A DNA stretch of 5,088 bases from Cytophagales bacterium (GTDB lineage: Bacteria; Bacteroidota; Bacteroidia; Cytophagales; JAAEPT01), in the NCBI GenBank assembly GCA_011524675.1, contig WTJX01000602.1, positions 10,687 to 15,774 of the forward strand. Direction: 5' to 3'. Positions 1-5,088 of this stretch are shown piece after piece. The stretch's first letter is position 1, and the number at the start of each line of letters is the position of its first letter. Position numbers and translations under genes: made by a program. The notes beneath the pieces were generated by a model. It had not been told where the DNA came from, did not search any database, and worked only from the letters and a program-made list of their open reading frames with translations.

Positions 1-2294
1 ATTGGGTGTATCGTTATGCTAGAAAGTATAACAAACAACACGCAAGCTCTAAGATAGACGTCATCAAAGATCAGTCCCTCCAAGTACGTGGAGGTATTAT
101 GGTGTTAAGTAAAAACGGGCTATTCGGCTTGTTCTTAGTTGTTGTAGTATTAGGCGTATTTCTTAATTTCAAAACCTCCGTTTGGGTAGCCTTTGGCATA
201 CCCTTATCGTTTTTTGGGATGATGGTATTTCTCAACCTAATGAGCTATACCATCAATCAACTATCCATGTTTGGGATGATAGTCGTGGTAGGTATCCTCG
301 TAGATGATGGTATCGTCATAGGAGAAAATATAGTCAACCATCTCGAAAAAGGAAAAAAAGGACTACAAGCAGCAATAGACGGTACAGTAGAAGTCTTTCC
401 CTCCGTCTTTAGTTCTGTTGCCACCACCGTGGTAGCTTTTGCCGCTTTACTATTCCTAGAAGGAAATGTAGGGCAACTCGTGATACAACTCGCCTTTGTA
501 GTCATCGTATCACTTATCTTCTCTTTGGTAGAAGCTAGCCTTATCTTACCCAACCATCTAAAGCACTTGACACTCAAAAAAGAAGCCGCTTGGAAGAGAA
601 CGCTAAACCATATCATAGACACCCTAAGAGGGAAATATTATGCGTCACTTCTCAGAGCTATGCTAGCCTACCGTTGGCTCATTAGCTTATCTGTACTAGT
701 ATTCTTTTCTTTATTTCTCGTATTACTCATACAGACCAAAAAAATACAATTTTCAAGCTTCCCACACATAGAAGCAGGTAGTATAGAGGTAAGTCTCTTG
801 CTCAAAAAAGGGATATCAAAAGAGAAAACACAAGAAACACTCAATCACATCATAACTCAGATCAATGAATTGTCAGAAGAACTACTTGACGATGGCAAGA
901 AAGTCATCATATCTACCAATACCTTTCTAGGAAGCTCAAAAGTAGGCAATGGAAGCAGTGCAGCCATGGTTTCAGTATTGCTCAACCCAGAGAGAACCAA
1001 GACTAACTCAGAAATTATTCAACATATACGACATAAGATAGGCTTCTTGGCAGAAACAGAAAAATACTCTATTGGGATAGAGCAATTTTTTGGAAAGCCC
1101 TTGTCTATTTATCTTTCTGGCGACAACGGAGACGAACTACAAAAGTTCAAGCAAGAAGTGATAGACACCTTAAAAACTTTTGAAAAGCTAGAAGATGTAA
1201 ACTCAGACGAAGGGGCAATACAAAATGTGCTCAATATCCAATTGAAAGAAAAAGCACTTTTTCTAGGTGTTACTCAACAAACGATAAACGAGCAGATCAA
1301 AGAGCAGCTAAATGGCAGAACGGTACAAAGCATTCAAGACCATTCGGAAGAGATACCCCTACGTATCTTCTTAGAAAAGAAAGATAGGGATGAATTGGCA
1401 GACATAGAAAACATGATGATAAAAGTAGGGAATAGGCATATCCCTTTAAGTGAGCTGGCTACCATACAAAAAGATTACTCCTCCAACTTCATCAGGCACT
1501 ATAATGGACAAAGGCAAATAAAAATAGAAGCCAACCAAAGAAATGACGAAGAGCCTATTGCAGATTTGATAAAAGACATAGAATCAAACATTTTGCCTAG
1601 CATAAATGCCAAATACCCAAGCGTATCCTTATCTAAAGGAGGGCAACAAAAGGAAGACGAAAAGTTTATTAAATCTGCTCAGATCGCCTCTGCTATACTC
1701 ATTCCTATCATCATATTGATGATAGCACTTTCACTAAAAAGCGTAGCACAGGCAATCTTGATTTTGTTTATGCTGTTGCCTTCTGTTATAGGAAGTCTCA
1801 TAGGTCATGCCATCGAAAGTACCATAGTCGTAACCATGAGTTATGTAGGCTTCATATCACTGGTAGGTATCGTAGTTAATGATGCTATCGTATTTGCAGA
1901 CAGGTTCAATGCCCTACTAAAAGAAGGACTAAGCTTTAGCGAAGCATTGGTAGAAGCAGGGAAGTCCCGCTTTAGAGCCATATTACTCACCTCTATCACT
2001 ACTATAGCAGGCTTATACCCACTAGTTCTTGAACAAAGCACACATGCCAATTTCTTAAAACCTATGGCGATATCAGTAGCCTATGGTGTATTGTTTGGTA
2101 CTATTTTCATTTTACTCTTTTTTCCATTGCTTATAGCCATGACCAATGACCTAAGGAAATACCATTATATGATAAGAGCAAGGATCGGTTATCTATTCTT
2201 ATATCTATGGGAAGGAAACAAAGCACAAAGAGACCGTAGCATTCCTACTAAAGAGGAACTAGAGCCAGCAAATAGAAGAAACGAAAAAGATTAA
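1..2294 (+). CDS. RND-family efflux transporter, inner-membrane subunit (5' partial)
   Basis: Proton-driven RND (AcrB/HAE-like) permease of a tripartite exporter, acting in the inner membrane and periplasm. The frame is open to the left edge (a Trp codon precedes the first GTG at base 6), so the true start lies upstream; aligning mentally with AcrB, about 300 N-terminal residues are missing. Counting from base 6, membrane segments lie near residues 37-56, 58-78, 84-108, 136-152, 156-181, 223-243, 556-576, 580-600, 606-631, 655-678 and 684-712, matching TM2-TM12. The large periplasmic loop is about 250-550. TM4 carries GILVDDGIVIGENI with the paired proton-relay aspartates D100-D101. TM10 reads GIVVNDAIVFADRF, so the lysine of AcrB TM10 is replaced by Asn-Asp (N625-D626). 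TM11 has LTSITTIAGLYPL. A charged tail of about 45 residues ends at TAA. The TolC-family gene follows on the same strand after 227 bases. The family call is secure; the substrate is unknown. Confidence 0.95.
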   Translation, partial: WVYRYARKYNKQHASSKIDVIKDQSLQVRGGIMVLSKNGLFGLFLVVVVLGVFLNFKTSVWVAFGIPLSFFGMMVFLNLMSYTINQLSMFGMIVVVGILVDDGIVIGENIVNHLEKGKKGLQAAIDGTVEVFPSVFSSVATTVVAFAALLFLEGNVGQLVIQLAFVVIVSLIFSLVEASLILPNHLKHLTLKKEAAWKRTLNHIIDTLRGKYYASLLRAMLAYRWLISLSVLVFFSLFLVLLIQTKKIQFSSFPHIEAGSIEVSLLLKKGISKEKTQETLNHIITQINELSEELLDDGKKVIISTNTFLGSSKVGNGSSAAMVSVLLNPERTKTNSEIIQHIRHKIGFLAETEKYSIGIEQFFGKPLSIYLSGDNGDELQKFKQEVIDTLKTFEKLEDVNSDEGAIQNVLNIQLKEKALFLGVTQQTINEQIKEQLNGRTVQSIQDHSEEIPLRIFLEKKDRDELADIENMMIKVGNRHIPLSELATIQKDYSSNFIRHYNGQRQIKIEANQRNDEEPIADLIKDIESNILPSINAKYPSVSLSKGGQQKEDEKFIKSAQIASAILIPIIILMIALSLKSVAQAILILFMLLPSVIGSLIGHAIESTIVVTMSYVGFISLVGIVVNDAIVFADRFNALLKEGLSFSEALVEAGKSRFRAILLTSITTIAGLYPLVLEQSTHANFLKPMAISVAYGVLFGTIFILLFFPLLIAMTNDLRKYHYMIRARIGYLFLYLWEGNKAQRDRSIPTKEELEPANRRNEKD

Positions 2295-2305
2295 CAGTGT
2301 TTAGA

Positions 2306-2354
2306 GATTAATGATTAGTCAACGGTAAATCTAAACTTTGGACTAATGATTAAC
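2306..2354. repeat. Degenerate heptamer block after the RND gene
   Basis: GATTAAT GATTAGT (2306-2319) is repeated as GACTAAT GATTAAC (2341-2354). The offset is 35 bases, exactly five units of seven. The intervening 21 bases (2320-2340) keep the 7-base phase but are diverged. It begins 11 bases after the RND stop codon. Confidence 0.5.
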
Positions 2355-2483
2355 TACTCAAAAAGACGCAAGCGTTAAAAAATAAACCTTAGTCTGTGTT
2401 TAGCACATTAGGGAATAAGTAATCATGAATAAACATTCATAATAAAAAACGGCTATTTTACTCAAAAAGTCATGCTCAGACTT

Positions 2484-2518
2484 AAAACGTAAAACTTATA
2501 ACGTAAAACGTATATAAC
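2484..2518. repeat. Heptamer array AAAACGT upstream of the TolC-family start
   Basis: Five adjoining 7-base units can be read: AAAACGT, AAAACTT, ATAACGT, AAAACGT and the decayed ATATAAC. The array ends three bases before the ATG at 2522, so it occupies the position of a ribosome binding site and 5' leader. No Shine-Dalgarno sequence is present, which is normal for Bacteroidota. On the other strand the units read ACGTTTT, in phase with a related array just after the gene. Confidence 0.7.
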
Positions 2519-2521
2519 CCC

Positions 2522-3832
2522 ATGAAACAAAAGATACTATTCATATGCTTATGTTTTGTATTCGTTACATATAGCTATGCACAGCAACCATTATCGCTCA
2601 AAGAGGTAGTGCAGCTAGTGTTGAACAACAACTATGACATACGCATAAAAGATTTCGGCAAACAAATAGCCGCAAACGAAAATACCCTCGCCAATGCAGG
2701 AGGAATGCCAAGGGTACGCATACTCTCAGACTTGAGGTATGGGCTGCAAGGAATACAAGACCCTACCTCTGTGGCCACAGGGATTTTGCATAGCGTAGGC
2801 ATCACTCCCAAAATACAAACCGACTGGATTTTGTTTGGTAGCAAAAGAGTACGTAATGCAAAGACAGCCCTAGAGACCAAAGAAAACGGCTCAAACCTAG
2901 AATACCAACTCACTGTAGAGTCAAGCCTCATTGCGGCCATTACACTGTACTACCAAGGACTCCTTCTCCTTGATAAGCAAAAAATCATCAAATCACTACT
3001 AGAACGTTCCAAAAAAGACTGGCAAAGTTCAAAACTACAGTTTGAGCAAGGCAACATAAGCGGTTATGATTATAACCAAAAAGAAAGTGCACTATGGAGC
3101 GATAGCAGCAACTACCTCACAACCATCATACAAATAGACCAGTTATATACACAACTCAAAAAAGTTTGTGCCATAGAAGACACTATCCCTATAGCTATAC
3201 AAGGTCAGTTGCCCAATGAGTTTCCAGTCTATAATTATCAAAACCTAAAAAGCACCGTTACACAAAACAACTATCGCCTACGCCTAGAGTCTTCTTATTT
3301 ACACCTCAAACAACTAGATACAGAAATAAAAAGGGCAAACCGTAAGCCCCTCATAGCATTGTCAAATCAATTTTTTACAGATTTTCAGTACATCGAAAGT
3401 AAGTTTACAGATGTAAACTTTGCCACCAACATCCGTTTTTTTATAGGGCTTTCGATGAGTTGGACACTGTGGGATGCAGGAAAAACAAAAGGAATCATTC
3501 GCTCTGCAGAGCTCAACTACGAGCAAGAATCGCTAAACAAAGAAAAAATGGAGCATGACATCTTCAATGAATTGCACAAAACATACAAAGCATATGGCTG
3601 GCGAAAACAAATGCTAGATGTAAAAGAAAAAAGTCTTGAAGCCGTAAAATACAATTTTGAGCTATTGGATAAACGATACAAAAAAGGCTTGACCAACGGC
3701 TTTGAATACTTCCAAGCCAAAAAGTCCTATGAAAAAGCATATTCAGAAGTACTAGTAGCACGAAACCAAGTGATGATGCAAGAGTTAGAGCTCATCAGAA
3801 TGTCAGGTGGGATACTCGATTTTGTAAATTAG
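2522..3832 (+). CDS. TolC-family outer-membrane efflux protein
   Basis: Outer-membrane channel component of a tripartite efflux system; trimers of this family form a beta-barrel plus a periplasmic helical tunnel. The 436-residue product has a signal peptide at 1-20 (KQK, a hydrophobic core, then SYA before Gln21). Two OEP-type halves are visible. The first begins with SLKEVVQLVLNNNYDI (25-40), has DWILFGSKRVRNAKTA (101-116) and FEQGNISGYDYNQKES (174-189). The second has SWTLWDAGKTKGIIRSAEL (313-331) and YKKGLTNGFEYFQAKKSYE (386-404). These two pairs align with each other, the internal duplication typical of TolC proteins. Length is normal for the family. The ATG at 2522 is chosen because the signal peptide starts there; no Shine-Dalgarno site is seen. 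It lies 227 bases downstream of the RND gene, the likely partner. Family call secure; the substrate cannot be inferred. Confidence 0.94.
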   Translation: MKQKILFICLCFVFVTYSYAQQPLSLKEVVQLVLNNNYDIRIKDFGKQIAANENTLANAGGMPRVRILSDLRYGLQGIQDPTSVATGILHSVGITPKIQTDWILFGSKRVRNAKTALETKENGSNLEYQLTVESSLIAAITLYYQGLLLLDKQKIIKSLLERSKKDWQSSKLQFEQGNISGYDYNQKESALWSDSSNYLTTIIQIDQLYTQLKKVCAIEDTIPIAIQGQLPNEFPVYNYQNLKSTVTQNNYRLRLESSYLHLKQLDTEIKRANRKPLIALSNQFFTDFQYIESKFTDVNFATNIRFFIGLSMSWTLWDAGKTKGIIRSAELNYEQESLNKEKMEHDIFNELHKTYKAYGWRKQMLDVKEKSLEAVKYNFELLDKRYKKGLTNGFEYFQAKKSYEKAYSEVLVARNQVMMQELELIRMSGGILDFVN

Positions 3833-3838
3833 CTTGTT

Positions 3839-3873
3839 TTTAGGTTCTACGTTTTAGGTTATACGTTCTACGC
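3839..3873. repeat. Heptamer array TYTACGT downstream of the TolC-family gene
   Basis: Five adjoining units, TTTAGGT, TCTACGT, TTTAGGT, TATACGT and TCTACGC, begin 6 bases after the TAG stop. The word family matches the reverse complement of the array before this gene (which reads TATACGT, TTTACGT, TATAAGT, TTTACGT). The gene is therefore bracketed by the same degenerate heptamer in opposite orientations. Confidence 0.7.
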
Positions 3874-3880
3874 CTTGATT

Positions 3881-3921
3881 TCGATACGTCTCTACGTCAA
3901 TATGTCTTTAGAGCGAGTCGA
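3881..3921. repeat. Imperfect palindrome with octamers in its loop side
   Basis: TCGATACGTCTCTA (3881-3894) pairs imperfectly with TAGAGCGAGTCGA (3909-3921): TCGA with TCGA, CG with CG, and CTCTA with TAGAG, with one wobble, one mismatch and one bulge. The loop is 14 bases. Three octamers, TACGTCTC, TACGTCAA and TATGTCTT (3885-3908), run through the left arm and loop. It could fold in the 3' untranslated RNA of the TolC-family gene, but no T-run follows, so it is not a standard intrinsic terminator. Confidence 0.5.
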
Positions 3922-4126
3922 TGAGCAGAATGCCTTGGGAAATGAGCAATGTGTCTCGTCTCGGTCAGTGTGCTGTGAGCTTTTTACACTTTCGCCCTTT
4001 TGAGTACTAAATCTATTTACTACTAATCACTATCAAACATTCATTTTTTTCATTACTTTAATTTTTTCATTCTGAAAAGCTTTAGCCTTTCAATACTTCA
4101 ATACATACTACATCCCCTCCGCGCGC

Positions 4127-4150
4127 AAATAGACTAAGGTCTATTTTCTT
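4127..4150 (+). terminator. Perfect 8-bp hairpin, possible weak terminator
   Basis: AAATAGAC (4127-4134) and GTCTATTT (4139-4146) pair perfectly around the loop TAAG, and TTTTCTT ends the stretch. A GCGCGC run precedes it at 4121-4126. The stem is AT-rich and nearly 300 bases after the TolC-family stop, so terminator function is only a possibility. Confidence 0.35.
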
Positions 4151-4197
4151 AACGCTTCAGCCCTCATTATACATTCTTAATTATTAATTTAGATTCT

Positions 4198-4319
4198 CCA
4201 CTTTCGTGGAATAAAATCCTGCTCCTCGTCATTCGGCTTTTTGAGTTCGAAGAAGTCTGTTCACTACCTATGACGTATTTTTACAACTTACTGATTATTA
4301 GTGTTTTTCATTAAATTCA
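4198..4319. repeat. Bipartite repeat module, copy A
   Basis: It begins with a 30-base block (4198-4227, CCACTTTCGTGG then AATAAAATCCTGCTCCTC) that recurs without change at 4902-4931. It ends with about 50 bases (4270-4319, ATGACGT to CATTAAATTCA) that recur with roughly three quarters identity at 5040-5088. The middle differs from copy B and is shorter. The left end is a self-complementary CCAC-TTTC-GTGG; read on the minus strand the loop is GAAA, a GNRA-type tetraloop. No transposase or open frame is inside. Confidence 0.7.
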
Positions 4320-4465
4320 GAAAGCACCAAAAAACAAATAACAAATGACAAACTTTTGCTATTTGTGGTTTCGTTATTATGCCTTTTTGTTTTTGAAAAA
4401 ACGGGGGACTCGCAATGACTCACGCTGTTTTTTGCTACTGTACTTCATGATTAGTACACGCTTTT

Positions 4466-4495
4466 CACGTCCTTATGTCTCACTTCTTACGTCTT
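4466..4495. repeat. Degenerate octamers upstream of tRNA-His
   Basis: The units CACGTCCT (4466-4473), TATGTCTC (4474-4481) and TACGTCTT (4488-4495) belong to the same TACGTCTT family found after the tRNA. A 6-base segment breaks the phase between the second and third units. Confidence 0.5.
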
Positions 4496-4525
4496 AAAAA
4501 TCGTTGTACTTTGTAGATCGTACCT
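4486..4525. repeat. 40-base direct repeat, left copy
   Basis: This segment (CTTACGTCTTAAAAATCG at its start, ATCGTACCT at its end) matches 4763-4802 at 38 of 40 positions. The two copies lie on either side of the tRNA-His transcription unit, 277 bases apart, and each starts with the last octamer of a TACGTCTT array. Confidence 0.75.
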
Positions 4526-4556
4526 TGCACTTTTTTTTAATATTTTTCGTTAGATG

Positions 4557-4587
4557 TTGGATTTTAAAAAAAGTAGTCCTATGTTTG
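4557..4587 (+). promoter_or_regulatory. Bacteroidota-type promoter of tRNA-His
   Basis: TTG at 4557-4559 and TATGTTTG at 4580-4587 match the -33 and -7 elements (TTG, TAnnTTTG) described for Bacteroidota, with a 20-base spacer. The -7 box ends 16 bases before G-1 of the tRNA, so transcription would start just before the mature 5' end. Position and match both support the call. Confidence 0.75.
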
Positions 4588-4603
4588 CAATCCAAATTTA
4601 CAC

Positions 4604-4681
4604 GGTGGTTGTAGCTCAGTTGGTTAGAGCATCGGTTTGTGGTACCGAGGGTCGTGGGTTCGAATCCCATCATCCACCCCA
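4604..4681 (+). tRNA. tRNA-His (anticodon GTG)
   Basis: A complete cloverleaf decoding histidine CAC/CAU. G-1 at 4604 faces discriminator C73 at 4678, the identity pair of bacterial tRNA-His. The acceptor stem is 4605-4611 with 4671-4677. The D arm has GCTC/GAGC around AGTTGGTTA. The anticodon stem is TCGGT/ACCGA with loop TTGTGGT, anticodon 4639-4641. The T arm is GTGGG/CCCAT with loop TTCGAAT (a G-U at its base). The 3' CCA is encoded (4679-4681). One oddity is a U5-U68 mismatch in the acceptor stem (4609 with 4673). It has its own promoter upstream and terminator directly downstream, so it appears to be a single-gene unit. Confidence 0.97.
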
Positions 4682-4716
4682 AAAGGGTTTTAGATATTTT
4701 CTGAAACCCTTTTTTT
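4681..4716 (+). terminator. Intrinsic terminator of tRNA-His
   Basis: AAAAGGGTTTTAGA (4681-4694) pairs with TCTGAAACCCTTTT (4700-4713) around a 5-base loop, with one T-G wobble, giving a 14-bp stem. A run of seven T residues (4710-4716) follows, partly overlapping the stem base. The stem starts at the terminal A of the encoded CCA, so release occurs immediately after the tRNA. Confidence 0.9.
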
Positions 4717-4724
4717 ATGCCTTT

Positions 4725-4772
4725 CACGTCAATACGTCTTTACGCCTCTAAGTCTTTATGTCCTTACGTCTT
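4725..4772. repeat. Six tandem degenerate octamers, consensus TACGTCTT
   Basis: Exactly 48 bases divide into CACGTCAA, TACGTCTT, TACGCCTC, TAAGTCTT, TATGTCCT and TACGTCTT, with no phase break. The array starts 9 bases after the terminator T-run. It is the cleanest octamer array in the window. Confidence 0.75.
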
Positions 4773-4802
4773 AAAAATAGTTGTACTTTGTAGCTCGTAC
4801 CT
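4763..4802. repeat. 40-base direct repeat, right copy
   Basis: It matches 4486-4525 at 38 of 40 positions. Similarity falls off after the shared GTACCT, although both copies continue into a T-rich stretch with TTTTTTAAT. Confidence 0.75.
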
Positions 4803-4901
4803 CGTATTTTTTAATAAAGCTTTAAAACCTTCAACCTTTAACGTTTCACCTTCCACTTTTTCAATCGTAAATAGTCAATTGTCCAATTGTAAATTGCTAT
4901 G

Positions 4902-5088
4902 CCACTTTCGTGGAATAAAATCCTGCTCCTCTTTTCTTATTTCATTCAAAAGATGCAAGAGTGTAGCTCACTATCCTAGATTGCCGTGCCTCCTCCTTCG
5001 GCGGACACAGTGCGGCAGGCAGGCTTCACTGCGTTACCAATGACGTGTTTTATAACTCTTTGATAACCAGTGTCTTTCATTAAGTTCA
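4902..5088. repeat. Bipartite repeat module, copy B (runs off the window)
   Basis: The left 30 bases (4902-4931) are identical to copy A at 4198-4227, and the right end (5040-5088) matches the right end of copy A with scattered changes and one indel. The middle is longer than in copy A because of a GC-rich palindromic segment. The window ends inside or at the edge of the module. Confidence 0.7.
4976..5045. repeat. GC-rich REP-like palindromic segment
   Basis: This 70-base stretch has 43 G or C, against strongly AT-rich flanks. It begins CTAGATTGCC and ends ACCAATGACG, so ATTG and CAAT face each other near the ends. TGCCGTGC (4982-4989) pairs with GTGCGGCA (5010-5017), including two wobbles, around an inner TCC-TTCG-GCGG stem-loop sequence. 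From memory, the arrangement resembles dispersed palindromes of the form AGATTGC...GCAATGACG in several bacteria. It encodes no protein. Confidence 0.5.

Larger units (their letters stand above)
2295..2521. other. Spacer between RND and TolC-family genes
   Basis: This AT-rich 227-base gap has no open frame of note. It holds two sets of 7-base repeats (listed separately) and an exact 11-base direct repeat, TACTCAAAAAG, at 2355-2365 and 2459-2469. Bases 2309-2320 and 2341-2352 can also pair (11 of 12, loop 20), but no T-run follows, so I do not call a terminator. I found no convincing TAnnTTTG promoter for the downstream gene. Read-through from the RND gene is therefore plausible but unproven. 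Confidence 0.6.
3833..4556. other. Long non-coding, repeat-rich region after the TolC-family gene
   Basis: About 720 bases with no credible coding frame on either strand. It contains a heptamer array, a hairpin holding three octamers, a slightly GC-richer stretch at 3910-4000 with the short direct repeat TGAGCA(GA)ATG, a perfect 8-bp hairpin, the first copy of a bipartite repeat module, and a second octamer array leading to the tRNA promoter. Smaller period-8 words occur at 4087-4110 (CTTTCAAT ACTTCAAT ACATACTA) and period-7 words at 4173-4193 (ATTCTTA ATTATTA ATTTAGA). Confidence 0.7.
4717..5088. other. Non-coding region after tRNA-His
   Basis: About 370 bases with no credible gene. From left to right: an octamer array, the right copy of the 40-base repeat, an AT-rich stretch of degenerate words, period-8 CAATTG words (4875-4890, TCAATTGT CCAATTGT), then copy B of the bipartite module, which runs to the window end. 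The longest open frame here (4717-5043, plus strand) runs through these repeats and shows no protein-like features. Confidence 0.7.

Noticed and set aside
257..622. Minus-strand open frames inside the RND gene (also 1841-2050) and the TolC-family gene (2632-2940, 3517-3720, 3564-3761)
   Set aside because: They are antisense shadows of well-supported genes and show no recognisable protein features.
2332..2340. TAAACTTTG as a promoter for the TolC-family gene
   Set aside because: It has three rather than two bases between TA and TTTG, and no TTG at the right distance upstream.
4198..4227. Integron attC site or group II intron fragment, suggested by CCACTTTCGTGG
   Set aside because: The stem is only 4 bp, no paired core sites or domain V sequence are seen, and no integrase or intron-encoded protein is present.
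4494..4727. Minus-strand open frame with MGFEPTTLGTTNRC-like text, and plus-strand frame 4554-4751 with VAQLVRASVCGTEGRGFESH
   Set aside because: Both are the familiar false proteins obtained by translating across a tRNA gene; they run through tRNA-His, its promoter and its terminator.
4960..4990. GTGTAGCTCACT resembling a tRNA D-arm
   Set aside because: No acceptor, anticodon or T arm can be built around it.
4717..5043. 108-codon plus-strand open frame
   Set aside because: It runs through the octamer array, the 40-base repeat and the bipartite module, and has no protein-like composition or domain.
4978..5080. Minus-strand frame of 34 codons starting MKDTGYQRV
   Set aside because: It lies wholly in the repeat module and the GC-rich palindrome; copy A of the module has stops in the matching frame.
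2295..5088. CRISPR array
   Set aside because: The repeats are 7-8 base tandem words or widely spaced pairs; there are no regularly spaced identical repeats with unique spacers and no cas genes.

Overview
The window reads as chromosomal DNA of a Bacteroidota bacterium, most likely class Flavobacteriia. Capnocytophaga-like genomes come to mind, but the genus cannot be fixed from this sequence. The grounds are AT-rich composition, a tRNA promoter of the Bacteroidota type (TTG, 20 bases, TAnnTTTG), no Shine-Dalgarno site before the outer-membrane gene, and spacers built from degenerate 7- and 8-base words.

Layout: bases 1-2294 are the C-terminal three quarters of an RND-superfamily inner-membrane exporter whose N-terminus lies before the window. 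After a 227-base spacer comes a complete TolC-family outer-membrane channel protein (2522-3832) on the same strand. Together these are two of the three parts of a tripartite efflux system; the periplasmic adaptor is not here and presumably lies upstream. The substrate cannot be read from the sequence.

From 3833 to the end, about 1.25 kb, I find no credible protein gene. The only gene is a tRNA-His(GTG) at 4604-4681 with its own promoter and intrinsic terminator. The rest is repeat-rich. It holds tandem degenerate heptamers with core TTTACGT (in opposite orientations on the two sides of the TolC-family gene) and tandem degenerate octamers TACGTCTT at three places. A 40-base direct repeat (38/40) lies on either side of the tRNA. 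A longer module is present twice (4198-4319 and 4902 to the window end), beginning with an identical 30-base block and ending in a diverged block of about 50 bases. The second copy carries a GC-rich, REP-like palindromic segment.

The genes are conventional. What deserves attention is the non-coding part: period-7 and period-8 word arrays, the bipartite module, and a U5-U68 mismatch in the tRNA-His acceptor stem. I see no defence system, CRISPR array, transposase or other clearly new protein system.
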